This document shows, one piece after another, positions 1 through 14,365 of a DNA stretch of 64,000 nucleotides (within the stretch, counting starts at the first letter, position 1; every line of letters starts with the position of its first letter). Both the position numbers and the translations under genes were made by a program. The notes under the pieces are model-generated. The model was not told the origin of the DNA. It saw nothing but the letters and a program-made list of their open reading frames with translations, and made no database searches. The stretch covers positions 11,488,000 through 11,551,999 of the forward strand of contig CM068316.1 in assembly GCA_034766995.1 (NCBI GenBank), read 5' to 3'. Source of the DNA: Acanthacorydalis orientalis. Taxonomy: Eukaryota > Arthropoda > Insecta > Megaloptera > Corydalidae.

Positions 1-330
1 CATCGACCGGGCGAGCACACGAATCGTAGACTTTATTCCGTGGAAGTCGTGAATTTAAAATTTTAGTGGAGTTTTAACCAGCGAAGCAACAACACGCGGA
101 CCGTCGGTGGTCCGACCACTTTCTTTGCATATTTCATATGCAAAATAATTCATGAAACTTGCTTTGAATATATGATATGCATTGTTCATTGCACTGCCTA
201 CAAATGTTTTTATTTCAATTTAAAGAAATGCCGGAAAACATCCGCGTGGTGAATACAGTGACGAGGGAACTGTGTTTTACGGCTTTTGGCTAGGTAGGAG
301 ACAATCTCGAAGAAAAGCGTGGACCTTTGG
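1..330. other. GC-richer non-coding left edge
   Basis: This stretch is clearly richer in G+C and CpG than the AT-rich DNA after it, so it may be the end of an exon, UTR or conserved element lying mostly outside the window. It holds the imperfect inverted repeat GGACC...GGTCC near 99-114 and a perfect TTTGCATAT/ATATGCAAA palindrome at 124-144. The only notable ATG (231) opens a 21-codon frame. No product can be assigned. Confidence 0.3.
124..144. repeat. Perfect inverted repeat with octamer-like half sites
   Basis: TTTGCATAT and ATATGCAAA form 9-base arms around a TTC spacer. Each arm contains a TTTGCAT core like that bound by POU-domain factors. This is seen directly; a binding function is inference. 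Confidence 0.45.
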
Positions 331-1259
331 TATTGTTTTATAGACCAATTTATTAGATTGAAAGTTATTTTCATAATATTTGCAGACGGTTTTTTTAAAT
401 ACAGATTATTTATAAAATCAAATCAAACTTATTATACATAAAGTCTCTTGAGTTTTTTCTAATTTTTTCTGTATCTTATATCACATTAATAATTAACAAT
501 TAAAAAAACATTTAATTATTTTTAAAAATATTTAATTACAACTATATTGACAGTATGTATAATTTTTTTAAATGCACAAGAATGCATTCTGCAAAAAAAT
601 TAAATGAATTCTAAATGTAATACTTTCTTATATACTTTATAAATAAATAAACACATCTTTAAAATCATAAAACTATTTCATGTTTTAATTAATATTAAAA
701 CATGTTGTTATAAAAACAAAACATATTTTTTAATTAGAAAACACTCCATACGAAACTGTATTTTAACGGTATTCTATAAAAATACAAATATTATGAATAA
801 AATAGCCGATGCACCGTCACTGTACGCTATTACAAGGCACTATATTTAAAATATTGTTAGTGCAGAGTACGTTATAAAATTTTAACGTACGTATACTGTT
901 TCATTATTTATACAATGAAATAATAGTATTCAGCAAGTTTTCAATTATTTACTAAACATCTCGGCAGTGACTAAAGAAAAACTTTACCTGCCAGGTGTTC
1001 GTTTAATTAGAACGAAAATAATTAATTTTTAAAAATATATGTAGTTGCATAAAATTGTTTCATAAAAGAATGGAACTGAAAAAGTTGTTCATGTAAACAA
1101 ATTTTCTATACACGAAGTAAAATTTTATACTCGTGTTTATAGTCTTTGTTAATGTATACTAAAAAGTTTTATTCTTATTTAAAAAAAAAAAAAAACAGCT
1201 AAATAGTTTTATGTTTAAATCAATATTGATACTTGTATCATGCTCTCTCTCTCTATCTG

Positions 1260-1296
<37 letters not shown>

Positions 1297-2590
1297 TAAT
1301 TATCCAGTTCGTTTGAGTTTTGTAAAATAAAAAAATCTTAAAGCATACATCTCTCATCAAAGATATTTTCTTAACCTTTAACAACAGTACTTAAAAAATG
1401 ACAATTTTTGTTGAAGTGTTCAGCTACTCTGATAGATGATTGAAAACAGTTAACTAATAAATACTCGCTATTGTATATTATCATAGTTATTGTTAAGAAC
1501 TGTCTAGCAGTACCTAGAAATAGTATTAATATCTTGCATCCAACCACAGGTGTACAAGATTCTTCTGGTGTAATTATATAAATCCTCTGATTTTTTTTAA
1601 AAAAAGAGTAATTATTCTTTTAATACACTGTTTTAAATCTTTTTCATTTTGCTACGATAGAAGAGATCTGTGCTATTATATAGATATTGCATTACTGGAA
1701 TATTATTTCTGAGAACTGTTCATTAATTTTTTTGACGGAGAGCTCAATCTTTCACATTTTGGCGTAAACAAGAGTGGATTCAGTAATAATTGATTTTGTG
1801 GTATTTTTTGGTACTTAGATATATTTATTGCACTATCAAGAAGGTACAGATTTTTCACGTCTCTGATTTATATGAATTTCCAGTCATTAATTTGACTAGA
1901 AACATCACTTTTCTCTTTAAAAAGTCCTCATAAAAGGTTTCAAACTCAATCATACACTTTTACTGTCACTGTAAACAGGGTTCAAAAGTCAATTTCCTTG
2001 TCCAAGTAACCAAACTGCTCTCCAGTAGTATGGAAATTTTTTTCATCCACAAGAGCTTTAAGATGTCACCATTCAGTAGTCACAATCATGAGGTTTAGGG
2101 CGATTTACTTGAACAACTCATGCAGAATCAAAATCAAAAACAATTTTACTGTGATGAGTTTATTTGGGTCAACGCTGCAATGCTGTGCGTTGGACGGAAA
2201 TAAAGGGTTTGGTCCGGGGTCTTAGCACTTGGTTTGTAAACCGATTATGAAACAAGACTATGTTTCAAGAAAGTGGGTATGGAAAGTGGTTTGGAATTTG
2301 GAATCCGGAAAAAATTTTCAAAAAAGCGAAGGAAGAAAACACTCATGCCATATTTCATATTTAAACACAATAGGAATGTTGTCAAACTTTAAAACCAGTG
2401 AAAGATTACCCTCGTGGGTAACCTCGAATTTCATTGCTCTTACTATGAAATATAGCTCTACCGGAAGGAGGGATGGAAAATTTCTCCACCACTTAACAGA
2501 AATCTATGAGACCTCCATGGTTTTCAAGTAAAGAGAGTTGTGATCCCCAGTGCTCGATACTCATTCATACAGAAAGGCCTCAGATCTTTT
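331..2590. other. AT-rich non-coding DNA
   Basis: No gene is seen. A compound (CT)n-(TA)n-(TG)n microsatellite sits at 1242-1296. From about 1800 to 2530 base composition is more balanced and a 100-codon frame opens at 2229 (+), but its translation (start MVCKPIMKQDYV) matches no family I know and has no coding context. It could be a decayed transposon. Confidence 0.5.
1242..1296. repeat. Compound (CT)n-(TA)n-(TG)n microsatellite
   Basis: A CT tract runs into about ten TA units and then about nine TG units. Confidence 0.95.
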
Positions 2591-2622
2591 ATACATACAC
2601 AAGATTTGTCAGGTTGGTTAGC

Positions 2623-2710
2623 TATTTGAAGTTTAAAAGCACGTCGACAACTGAGGTCATTAGCGGCCGAACGATTTGTCAGTCTTTAGATGTCAGCTGT
2701 AGTATTTTAG
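2623..2710 (+). repeat. Dispersed repeat R3, copy 1
   Basis: The run ATTTGAAGTTTA, then GTCGACAACT, GGTCATTAGC and TTTAGATGTCA recurs in diverged form at 6171-6335. GGTCATTAGCGGCCG is unusually GC-rich for the area, which suggests a transposon remnant rather than local DNA. The superfamily is unknown. Confidence 0.45.
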
Positions 2711-2739
2711 CATTGCTACCTCATGATACAAATTAATTC

Positions 2740-3052
2740 AAAGGTTCATAGGTTATTTATAATAATAAAAATGGCTCGCATTCAACAGCCATTTCATGTA
2801 AATACTAGCCTGCACTAATAAATTTAATCACACTACTTAATACTTTTTCCCACGGTAAAATTTCTCTTTCTCTAAAATTTACAAATCTTACTCTTAAAAT
2901 AATTTAAAAAAAAATTAAACCCAAATAGTGAAATAAAAAAATACGAAACCTGAAAAATAAATTGTGCTAAGCAATCAATACCAGTGATTTAATTTTGCAG
3001 AAAAATTGATTCGAATTAATTTTTTGTTTTTAATCAAATAACTTTATTTTTA

Positions 3053-3090
<38 letters not shown>

Positions 3091-3385
3091 TTTAAAAATA
3101 TAAAGTTCTCAACACATATTCAGATAAATATATCAATTATTATTTTTAAAGTAAATTTTACTCAATAATAACTCAAAAATTCTAAAAAAGTATTGCTGAT
3201 AAATGTGTATAAGCAACTTTCACATATGTTTTGGCTTAAAAAAATCGACATGTGTTTCGCATTTTCTCAGACTATTAGAGACAAAGCTTGACAAATTATT
3301 ATACACCTTTGTAAGCTTACAGACAGTCGTATTCAAGTGGTTCACAGATTAATCTATCTATTAATTGGTGTGAGTTTGAGCTTGA

Positions 3386-3420
<35 letters not shown>

Positions 3421-5512
3421 TACTTTAACACATCAATTATTTATTAATAAACTTCTGTTTAAGTAATATTTTAAAATATAATAAGAAATGAAAATTCAAA
3501 TGTCTATCGACAGATTTGAATTTAAATCTTTATTAAATTTCACATACATGAAAGTTATAACATATAAAAAGGACTGAAAATTATTAATATTTTACATCCA
3601 TTATTTCAAAACATTCCAGAGATTTAAGAAAATTGTTCATATATGTAAATAGCACAAAAATAGTTATACATTTAAAATAAAAATCTATATTTTCAATTTA
3701 TATCATTCAATACATTTTTTTTTATCATTCGTCCAATAAAATATTATTTAGTTCGGAAAACAGTAAATAGTGTATTTTTTCAAATTAAAATACAATTATT
3801 TTATTATAGAATTAAATATTTCAAATACTGTTGCTTCTCTTCAAAGTCACTGTTTAAATATTTACTACGACCAGTTTGATCTTCTAAGATCTTGAAGTAG
3901 ATCTGTACATGAGTACAGATCTCCCTGAAGATGTTATAAGACGAAATTGATTGTAGCAAATACTCGAAGAGTGGCCTCGAAGAGAAACAACACAACTTCA
4001 TAAAACCCAGGTACATACACATGCAGAAGATTAAATTAATTATTTTAAATTTAGATAAAATAATAATTAACACTTAACGAATTTGAATAAATTTTAAAAT
4101 CTATTTTATTACAAATATAAGAAAAATAATTCTTGTAGATATTTGAATATTAATTGTTGATTAATATTCAAAATAATTGATAATTAATTACTGAATCTTT
4201 TTAATTAGACAGAATGTTTGTTCTATGTAAAAAAAAAAATCATTTCAAAAGTACGGTTTATAATTATAATAAAGATGATGACTATGTTATTCTATTTTGA
4301 ATTGATAACAAACAATAAAATTATAAAATATATTATTATTATTTATTTTACGATATACCTTGCGAGGATCTTAACTTTCAATTTAAAAAAAGATATAGTA
4401 TAAATAATTAAAGATGTACAAGACAAATTATATTTTTTCTTTGCTTCAAATTCTAAGTTGAAAATAATTATTTGCAGTATGTAATTAAAAAAGTGTAAAA
4501 GGATTCATATAAAAAAATAAAAATTTACTTTTAATTCTGAAACAAAACATTTGTTTGTTTAAATTAACTTATATTTTTATAAGTGTCAATGATGTAAAGA
4601 CAAATAATGAAAATTGAAAAATATATTAAAATCATTAAATATTTTCTATTGAAAAATGTCGAAATGCCCTAAAAACCCAAATAATAACATCTATTGAAAA
4701 ATATATTTTACTACCAAAAAAAAACACAAATTTTCACAAATACATATACATGTATATATATATATATAAGAAAGTATATTAAAAAAAAACTATCTTATCT
4801 TAAATGTTGTAAGCAATTTTCTTCTCGTATCAACACGACAGAAATCAACACTCGATACAGATTTTCTAGTTCAACAGAGAAACTGTACGTCGACGATATA
4901 CTCGATTAAGAACTCACTTTGTACTTACAATGTACTTCATACACAGTTTTTTTTCTTCTCTGATGCTATTGAAAATAGTTCAAGCACAACACTGTAGAAC
5001 ATTTATAACGTCTGTTATATTGAACTGAGTGTATATCATATTTATTACAAAACCCGTTTAATGATGAGGAGATTATAAACCAGTTACATTTGAATTCTAT
5101 ACGAAATTTATTGTATAATAGTATAAATAATTCACGTTACTTTGAACGTATACATCTGTGTCTTTTTATATAAGCACCGTATGAATTGTATTTCATTTAT
5201 GATAATTTCTTGATTAATTTACATTTATTTGAACTTATATTCATTAAATAGATTTCATATTAAAATATGTCTTACTAAATAAGCTCCAGCATAGATAACT
5301 TGAAAATCTATTAAACTGAATAATAGATCAGGCGATAAGTAAATAATTCACTGTCCTGTGTGGGTTTTTAGTGTATGAAAAATGTTAAATAACTCTTATA
5401 TAATTTCGTTTATTTTTAAAGTGTACTAATTTTAAGATATACTATTTTTACTTTTAACAACATGGAATTATCTATCAATTTTGATGTAATAATATACTTA
5501 CATTTATTACAT

Positions 5513-5560
<48 letters not shown>

Positions 5561-6165
5561 AATATACTTTAAATTTTAACTCTCTGTTTTTTATGGAATT
5601 GTTTAACAACGATATTAATTTGATATTTTTAGACAAAATAATCCACATCAACAATCTAAATAATATTTGACTACATCTGTGAAGAGTGTATAATAAGAGG
5701 ACATAAGTGCTGTAACTACCTTTCATAACTACATTTTCTACTCCAGAAACCACAAAACATTTTCTGATCAAAAATATTTGTCAATTAAACCAATGAGAAA
5801 TCTTTAATAATCATTTATCGAATATTTTGATTCGAAAAAAGTTTGTGATTTATGGGAAAAGCTACAACGCCAACAATCATATTGTAATATAACTATATTT
5901 ATAAAATAAGAATATAATATTTTAGAGGTAAATCGGATGACAAGGTGTTTTTTATTATCACTTAATTTGCAAGTCGCATATTAAAAATTAGAAATTTTAA
6001 TGCAACCTGACTGTGCAAAGTATGTGCCAATGATATGAAAAGAACAACGAAAACAATACGAGCATGATTATTTTTATATGTATAATATTTCTATACATAC
6101 TAAAATTGTAAAAACATAGACTTTATATACAAATTTCAAATCTGCTACAAGATATATAGTTCATG
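2740..6165. other. AT-rich non-coding DNA with small TA arrays
   Basis: No supported gene. It holds (TA)n tracts at 3058-3087, 3390-3418, about 4751-4768 and 5516-5558, and a weak R1 repeat copy at about 5770-5870. Open frames here, including 89 codons on the minus strand ending at 3804, are AT-rich chance frames without recognisable domains. Confidence 0.6.
5770..5870 (+). repeat. Dispersed repeat R1, weak copy
   Basis: AATCATTTATCGAATATTTTGAT followed by a T/A-rich spacer and TTTGTGATTTATGG follows the R1 pattern (ATTTATTGAACATTTTTGATCA, then TTTGTGGTTTGT), seen more clearly at 16840 and 28190. Confidence 0.35.
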
Positions 6166-6170
6166 GATGG

Positions 6171-6345
6171 ATATTTGAAGTTTACGGACGCGTCAACAAC
6201 TAAGATCATTAACATTCAAACACAATTATAAAATAAAAACATGCCACCAATTGAACGCTAAGGTTTAAAGTAACCCTTATTTAAATTATAAACAAATACA
6301 ATGTTCAAACTTTTCTCAGATGTCACTATTTGAGAGGGGCTACAA
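6171..6345 (+). repeat. Dispersed repeat R3, copy 2
   Basis: ATTTGAAGTTTACGGACG, GTCAACAACTAAG and GATCATTA match copy 1 at 2623. A later CAGATGTCACTATTTGAG matches its TTTAGATGTCA segment but is pushed away by about 100 extra bases, so one copy carries an insertion or the other a deletion. Confidence 0.45.
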
Positions 6346-8251
6346 CAATAATCAAGTCAACATTAATTGACGCAAAAGGCTGTTGTCGGGGCCCTGTACG
6401 TCCAGGTACGGCCAGCAACATCATGATTACAAACAACAAGACGAGCAAATACTTCAAATATGTGAAAAAAATGTTCAATCACCTAAACGTAAATTTGTTG
6501 ATAAAATTATGGTTGATCTTGATCGAACAACACATATAAATAATATAAAATGTCCCTTAAGCCTTACATGAGGACAGATAGAACCAGTAAAAGGTTGCTT
6601 TTGCGGATATCCTGGAGCTCTGCTGGTCCTTCATCATGATACGACCTCGTCCATTCCTCCGGGGTAATGCAAATGTTCCACCACTTCGAGAAAGTTTTCC
6701 TGAGACCGAGATTTTTATCAGTGATTTGTGATGCGCCAGTCGTGAACCCCTATGCTCGAAACTCGTTAATAGCGGAGGGCCGCAGGCCTCTCAGCCGCTG
6801 TAAAATATACGAACATGAAGACAGAAAGGTGAAAGATAATACATTTAAAACACTATAATTTCATATTAGGATTCACAGATTTTGGGTGCAGACGCGTTAA
6901 AATGTTAGCAAGTGCTGTAAGGAGTTTACGGCACACTGCATCATATCATCAAGGTCAGTTTAAAAAATGTTAAATTAAATTAAAACATTCTGTTTCCTTC
7001 ACTAAAACCAGAACTAGGTCAACGGGATCGATGTCGTCCCAGAGGATGTTAATGATTTCACCAAACAGTCCTAGCCAATTCTTGATCTCTTCATAATGAA
7101 AATAATCGTTGATATAACTATTCCAACAAGTATTAATTCAAACAATCGATTGCTTTTATCTGAGTTAGACCGTGACATTTTACTCGAAGACAAACCTTGA
7201 TTTTAATCCGGGTGAACAATTTCAATCGAATACATTTTCTCAAAAATGTAATGAACGATCTAATCTGAGATTTAGCATTGACAAAAATGGTGCTGAATTG
7301 TTAAATTCCACATTTAAAATGACTTCAGTTGGTGTAAAAATCAAAAGAAAGGTAAAAATATTTTGCGCATAAAACACTTGTTTATTATAAAAACATTTCA
7401 GATTTGATTGAACAATTAGAACATTGTATTACCATCGTTGTTATAGATTAATGTTTATTCGGTAAAATTTCAAAATGATGGTTGAAAAAATAGTTACTAC
7501 ATATTTTAATGAACTGCTATCAATATTAGTTGCATATTCTGTTCGGAGTCAAGCGACCAAAGTTATTAAAGAATATTAAATAGTGCTTAATAATAGAAAA
7601 AATATAATTGTACAGAACGATATTAAAATTACTCTAACATCAAATAACACACTGATTTTGTTATTATTTAATTTATAAAAGTACTGATTTATAATCAGCA
7701 ATTCATCATAAAATAATTTATAACTAAAATATACTTATAAAGTACATATTATTCACACAAAGTTCAAGTCAACAAGTCAACTACTTTCCTATGTAAATAA
7801 ATGCAGATGCATATTATGATTTGCATAAATAGTTTATGCATGTCTAAGTTGATATGCAAAGTATAGTTTTTGTGCGTCTAGTATTTCTTGTAAACTAGAC
7901 GTCAAATGGAAACAAAATGAAAAGCTGGCGGACGTTTATGCAAACTTCCAAAATATGTATATCACACGCTTCAATAAATTTATAAGAAAGCAAGAAACAG
8001 ATAACGTCTGAATGTTGTTGAAAATATATTAAAAATGTACAATCGTCTTTGTAAATTTATGACACATTCACTATTTATTATTTTATATTTGTTGTTTGGC
8101 AGTTATTTATCTTGTTTCGTTTGATTTTACAAATATTTATAAACGGGCTATAATTTTTGTTAGACGAAATATATTTAATTATATAGATAATATCAACAGA
8201 ATAGAATGGCGAATTAAAAAATTGTATCAAGCACAATTAATATTTTTACTG
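6346..8251. other. Non-coding DNA with a GC-richer block
   Basis: About 6350-6430 and 6590-6850 are markedly GC-richer than their surroundings, as a single-copy conserved element or an older transposon would be. Frames of 62-69 codons at 6330, 6383 and 6667 have no recognisable domain. From 7770 to 7960 there is a cluster of TTTGCAT/TATGCAT motifs. No gene can be supported. Confidence 0.5.
7795..7870. promoter_or_regulatory. Cluster of octamer-like TTTGCAT/ATGCAT motifs
   Basis: Within about 75 bases occur AGATGCATATT, ATTTGCATAAAT, TTATGCATGTC and ATATGCAAAG. ATTTGCAT is the classic POU octamer core. Clustered half sites in AT-rich intergenic DNA could be an enhancer or could be chance. There is no direct evidence of function. 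Confidence 0.25.
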
Positions 8252-8442
8252 TTAGGTTGGTGTAAGAATAATTGCGGTTTTTATCAAGTTTAAGTTTGAT
8301 CGATTTTTCTAGATACCGTTATCTTTTGTTATATTCATGTGTATACATCATTGTAAACAATGAAATTAGCACTAATGATTTCAATTTATGTCTACTGTTT
8401 CCATTCTTTAGTATTGTTGGATATAAACTCTTAAATTAGTTA

Positions 8443-9349
8443 TGGAAAAAAGATAGTTCGCACGATTTGATTTTATGAGTTTAAATTGGGACGTAAAGCA
8501 ACAGAAACTGCTCGAAATATCAAATTTATTTTTGGCAAAGAGTCAATTAGTAAACGTACAATTCAACAGTGATTCCAAAATTTTCTTAATAAAAACGAAA
8601 ACATTGATGAAGAGAAGGGTCGTGGACGTCCTTCAGTTATAGACAATAATGATTTAAGAACCATTATTGAAACGGACCCACGTAAAACAACTCGAGAGGT
8701 GGCAGAAGAATTCAATGTTGAACATTCGACAGTTTTTCGGCATTTGAGCCTAATTGGAAAAACAATAAAAGTGGATAAATGGGTGCCGTATGAACTATAC
8801 GAACGTCAAGTAATTCGGCGATACGAAATCTGCCCTACGCCTATTGTAAGTAATAAAAATGATCCCTTTTTTGATTGCATGATCACATGTGATGAAAAGT
8901 GGATTCTACACAATAATCGGAAACGTTCACCACAGTGACTAGACCGAGGAGAAGCACCAAAACAGTTTCCTAAACCGAAGCTTCATGAAAAAAAGATTAC
9001 GGTCACTGTTTGATGATCAGCAATTGCCATCATTCACTACAACTACTTAAATCCTGTCGAAACAATAACAGCAGAAAAAGATGGTCGGAAAATTGAAAAA
9101 CGCATGAGCCGTTGAATCGTTGACGGCCAGTAAATCGAAGAAAACCAATTCTTCTTCATGACAACGCCCAGCCACGTCTCACAAATGGCTTTGAAAAAAT
9201 TAAATAAACTGAGTTAAGAAATCTTACCTCACCCACCTTATTCTCCGAACCGATTGTCATTTTTATTAACATTTTAGTAATTTCCTACAAGAGAAGGTTT
9301 TCAATGATCAAGCATCAGCTCAAAGCGTTTTCGATGAATTCGTTACTTC
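8443..9349 (+). pseudogene. Mariner transposase relic, first segment
   Basis: The transposase would cut and paste the element at TA sites. Translation across frameshifts gives the N-terminal helix-turn-helix region (GRKATETARNI, then RTIQQ), a linker with REVAEEFNVEHSTVFRHL and DKWVPYEL, then the first catalytic Asp in ITCDEKWILHNN and LDRGEAPKQFPKPKLH. The longest open piece is 8699-8938. Stops occur at the start (TAG soon after the ATG at 8443) and in place of Trp codons (TGA for TGG at QWLDRG and VTVWWS). The second catalytic region is still readable as LHDNA in a shifted frame near 9160. Homology fades after 9349. Confidence 0.85.
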
Positions 9350-9746
9350 CATGAAAATTTGTCTCGAACATTGTGCTACATTGTATTATTAAGGAATTGG
9401 ATAAAAATGTATACTTTTTATCTACATTCAGTGAATAGCAATTTTTAGAATATTTATTCTGTTTACCAAACTATATTTAATATCGAAGATAATCTTTATA
9501 AATTAGAAATTACTTCTTAAAAAATGATTAATTTTATTTAAATTCTTCCACTCTTAGAAACGTCTGTATTTGTATCTCTAAATTAATCACTGTAACATTT
9601 TCTTCGATTCTCAATTATTAAATTACTCGCTTCTTAACTTTAGCAATCTTTTTAATATTTTTAATTTTGTCATTATAGTTTTAGTTCTTTTGGGTTATCC
9701 ATGTGTCTGTTAACCATTACTAATTCCATCACGATTTCCATCCAAA
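9350..9746. other. Unrelated AT-rich spacer between mariner segments
   Basis: About 400 bases with no similarity to either transposase segment. They separate the two copies of the 3' transposase region, so the structure is not a simple adjacent tandem duplication. Confidence 0.5.
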
Positions 9747-10109
9747 TGCATGAGCAGTTGCATCGTTTACGGCCAGCATTAGTCAATCGAAGAGGACCAA
9801 TTCTTCTTCATGACAATGCCCGACCACATGTCTCACAAATGACTTTAAAAAAATTAAATGAACTGAGTTATGAAACCTTACCTCACCCATTTTATTCTCT
9901 GGACCTGTCTCCGACAGATTATAAATCATTTTTTTAAACATTTGAGTAATTTCCTACAAGATAACGTTTTCAAAGATCAAGCATCAGGTCAAAGCGTTTT
10001 CGATGAATTCGTTAATTCTAGGACTCCAGAATTCTATCTTGTAGGAATACACAAACGTGTTTCCCGTTGTTATAAATGTGTGCATGCTAATGGACTTTAT
10101 TTTGATTAA
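9747..10109 (+). pseudogene. Mariner transposase C-terminal segment, second copy
   Basis: Two overlapping frames (9701-9937 and 9870-10109) join at a T-run near 9930 to give the C-terminal third of the transposase. LLHDNARPHVSQ carries the second catalytic Asp and DLSPTDY the third, with 34 residues between them, the D34D spacing that defines mariners. It then continues KHLSNFLQDN, SRTPEFYLVGI and a normal C-terminus ending NGLYFD. It is less damaged than the first copy (one frameshift and one changed residue, PHPFYS for the usual PHPPYS), so it may be a younger insertion. Confidence 0.9.
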
Positions 10110-10186
10110 TAAATATAATTTTTAACTGATATATGCAACTTTATACTCGATAAGTAAAAACCGCAATTATTTTTGCACGAACCTAA

Positions 10187-11713
10187 TATTTTTCTCTTTT
10201 TAAACGAAATAAATACACTTACGTATAAATAAATAAATGTAATTCAACAATGATAAGTACATATTTACAATTTTATTATTTATAGCAAGATACAATCATT
10301 ATTAATTGATTAGACGTCATAAAGGATTGATGGAATTTTTAATGTTTTTTTTATATATTTCTGTTATTATTACTACAATATTTATATTTTGCTTTAGTTA
10401 ATCGAATTCTGACTGTTCAGTTTCATAGTTAATCGATTAAATGTCATACTCATTAACATTCACAGTTCAACACTTTAAACTATCGAATTATTTTTCGTGT
10501 AATTAAATACTCACAGTGCATTTGTCAATTGCAGTAATAGATATTATTTCATTAATAGTGAATCAGTTTTTCAAAATATTATTCCATTCGTTTACCTTCG
10601 TGTACATTTGTCGTATTTGATTTATTCGTTTGAAGATGTTTGCATTTGGTTTTAATTATTTATATATTAAAAATAAACCTGTTAAAAATATCTGCCAAGG
10701 GAAAACAATTTACCTCGGTAGTTTTATAAAAAAAATCGACTCTATCTGGCATTTCGTATACATCACCGCATTCTCTATGTGTTTCTTATTTTAAACATAA
10801 CCGAAACCAATATGTTACGAAAGCAGTAGCTTGCAATAAATTTTCAATTTGTGTCTGTAGTAAAAATATAAACATTTTACTCAATAAAATATAGTGCGCT
10901 CTTCATGATTTGTTAATTTATTTATTACCAAATACACCGTTTACCGTAGCCATCTCATTGCATATAAAGTGAACTAAACATTTGGTGCGGTTGTAAAACA
11001 CGCCGAATAAATGTAATTCAAGAAAACGTCTTGCAGAATGCTAGATGAGCCAATACGTTCCGTGGTTAAATAAATAAGCACGGGCCGATAAATAACAAAT
11101 GATTTTTCAGTTTGAGACGATGAAAAAAAGAAGAATCTATAGTGTTGGCGAATGTCTAAAGCTTCTAGAACGTTTACAATTTACTGACGTGGCAGATGCA
11201 ACCGAGACGCCTCCCTCGGTGTTTTCTTTTCACAGTGTCACGTGTGCACGGAACAATTTCCTTGATAGAAATGTTTATGTAAATTTATTGTGATAGGTGA
11301 CATTTCTCGGTACAGACTTGTTTCGCATAAAATTTAAATGGAAGCGCACGAATCAAATTCTTCATTTGTTATACTAAATATAAAAGAATATGTCTGTTGA
11401 AAATGTTTTAGTAAAAAAGTAGACATCACTCTCATGCAGAGATTATTTTAATCAAACAGAATATCTTTGAAGGCAGTCGTGAACTAACGATCTAGGTATT
11501 CATCTTGAAACCTGAGTATTGTGGTACATACTTAGATGCTTATATAAATTCTTCATTAATAGCACATGGTTAACTTAGGTCAATCTAATTCAAATACAAA
11601 ATTAATAAATCTATTTCAGAAAAATCTTTTAGGTTCAGAAATCATTAGTTATTTGTTATATTCAGTTACTCGTACTCATATTCATACATCAGAATTTTAT
11701 TAATTAAAAAGTA
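10187..11713. other. Non-coding DNA
   Basis: No supported gene. 10980-11290 is less AT-rich and carries a 64-codon frame at 11099 (+) of unknown meaning, with CACGTG near 11242. No microsatellite of note. Confidence 0.5.
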
Positions 11714-12262
11714 TTAGGTTGATAAAGAAATAATTGCGGTTGATGACCTTCAAATTCATGTACATTTTTTAATTGAAGTGGTTTTTAGTGATACAAAACT
11801 GTTGGATGAGTAACGTCTAACGTTTGTGCAAGCTCTCGAATTGTTGTGCGTGGTTCTGATTCAATTAACGCCTTCATCTGTTTGTTATGAACTGAAGGAC
11901 GCCCGCGACCTTCTTCATCTTCAAAGCTCTCGTTCCCAGCACGAAATTTTTATAACCACCATTACACAGTACGTTCCTTAACAGTACCCGCACTAAAAGC
12001 ATCGTTTCGTTTACGAGTAATTTCTGTTGCTTTACCACTCATTTTAAACTGATACAAAGAAATTTCTCTTAGTTGCTTCTTTTCCATCTTTAATTCAATA
12101 CCCCAATCCGAAGTAAAATTAATAATAAAACCAAAGTACATGTTACCAAAATACAGACCGAAAAATGCACTTTAAAGTGATATTAATATGAGCACGATAA
12201 AATGGCACCCATTGAAAAAATAAGCTCACAATTCAGAAAACAAAAATATATATAAAAATAAA
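11714..12262 (-). mobile_element. Internally deleted mariner, family A copy 1
   Basis: One end is TTAGGTTGATAAAGAAAT..ATTGCGG, preceded by a TA target duplication at 11712-11713. The other end should lie near 12262 but its last ~25 bases have turned into ATATATA-type sequence. On the minus strand the start region of a mariner transposase (ATG at 12086) is recognisable, then the HTH region and QLREI/HPTVL-like sequence, after which the element jumps to its 3' end. Most of the catalytic domain is missing. The junction matches copies at 39593 and 47384. Confidence 0.8.

Positions 12263-14365
<2,103 letters not shown>

Larger units (their letters stand above)
8252..10186 (+). mobile_element. Composite, decayed mariner (cecropia/Hsmar1-like)
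   Basis: The left end TTAGGTTGGTGTAAGAAT and its inverted partner at 10153-10186 (ending TGCACGAACCTAA) are terminal inverted repeats of the TTAGGTTGGTGCAAAA type typical of cecropia/Hsmar1-like mariners. TA follows the right end; on the left the expected TA reads TG. At about 1.9 kb it is longer than a normal 1.3 kb mariner because the 3' part of the transposase occurs twice (9100-9349 and 9747-10018). Both reading frames are broken, so it cannot be autonomous. Confidence 0.85.

Noticed and set aside
2229..2531. 100-codon frame on the plus strand
   Set aside because: No recognisable domain, no splice or promoter context, and no match to any family I know. A chance frame or old transposon is more likely.
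3804..4073. 89-codon minus-strand frame
   Set aside because: Low-complexity hydrophobic start and no recognisable motif or context.
9350..9746. A third mariner piece between the two segments
   Set aside because: No similarity to transposase or terminal repeats could be seen in this spacer.
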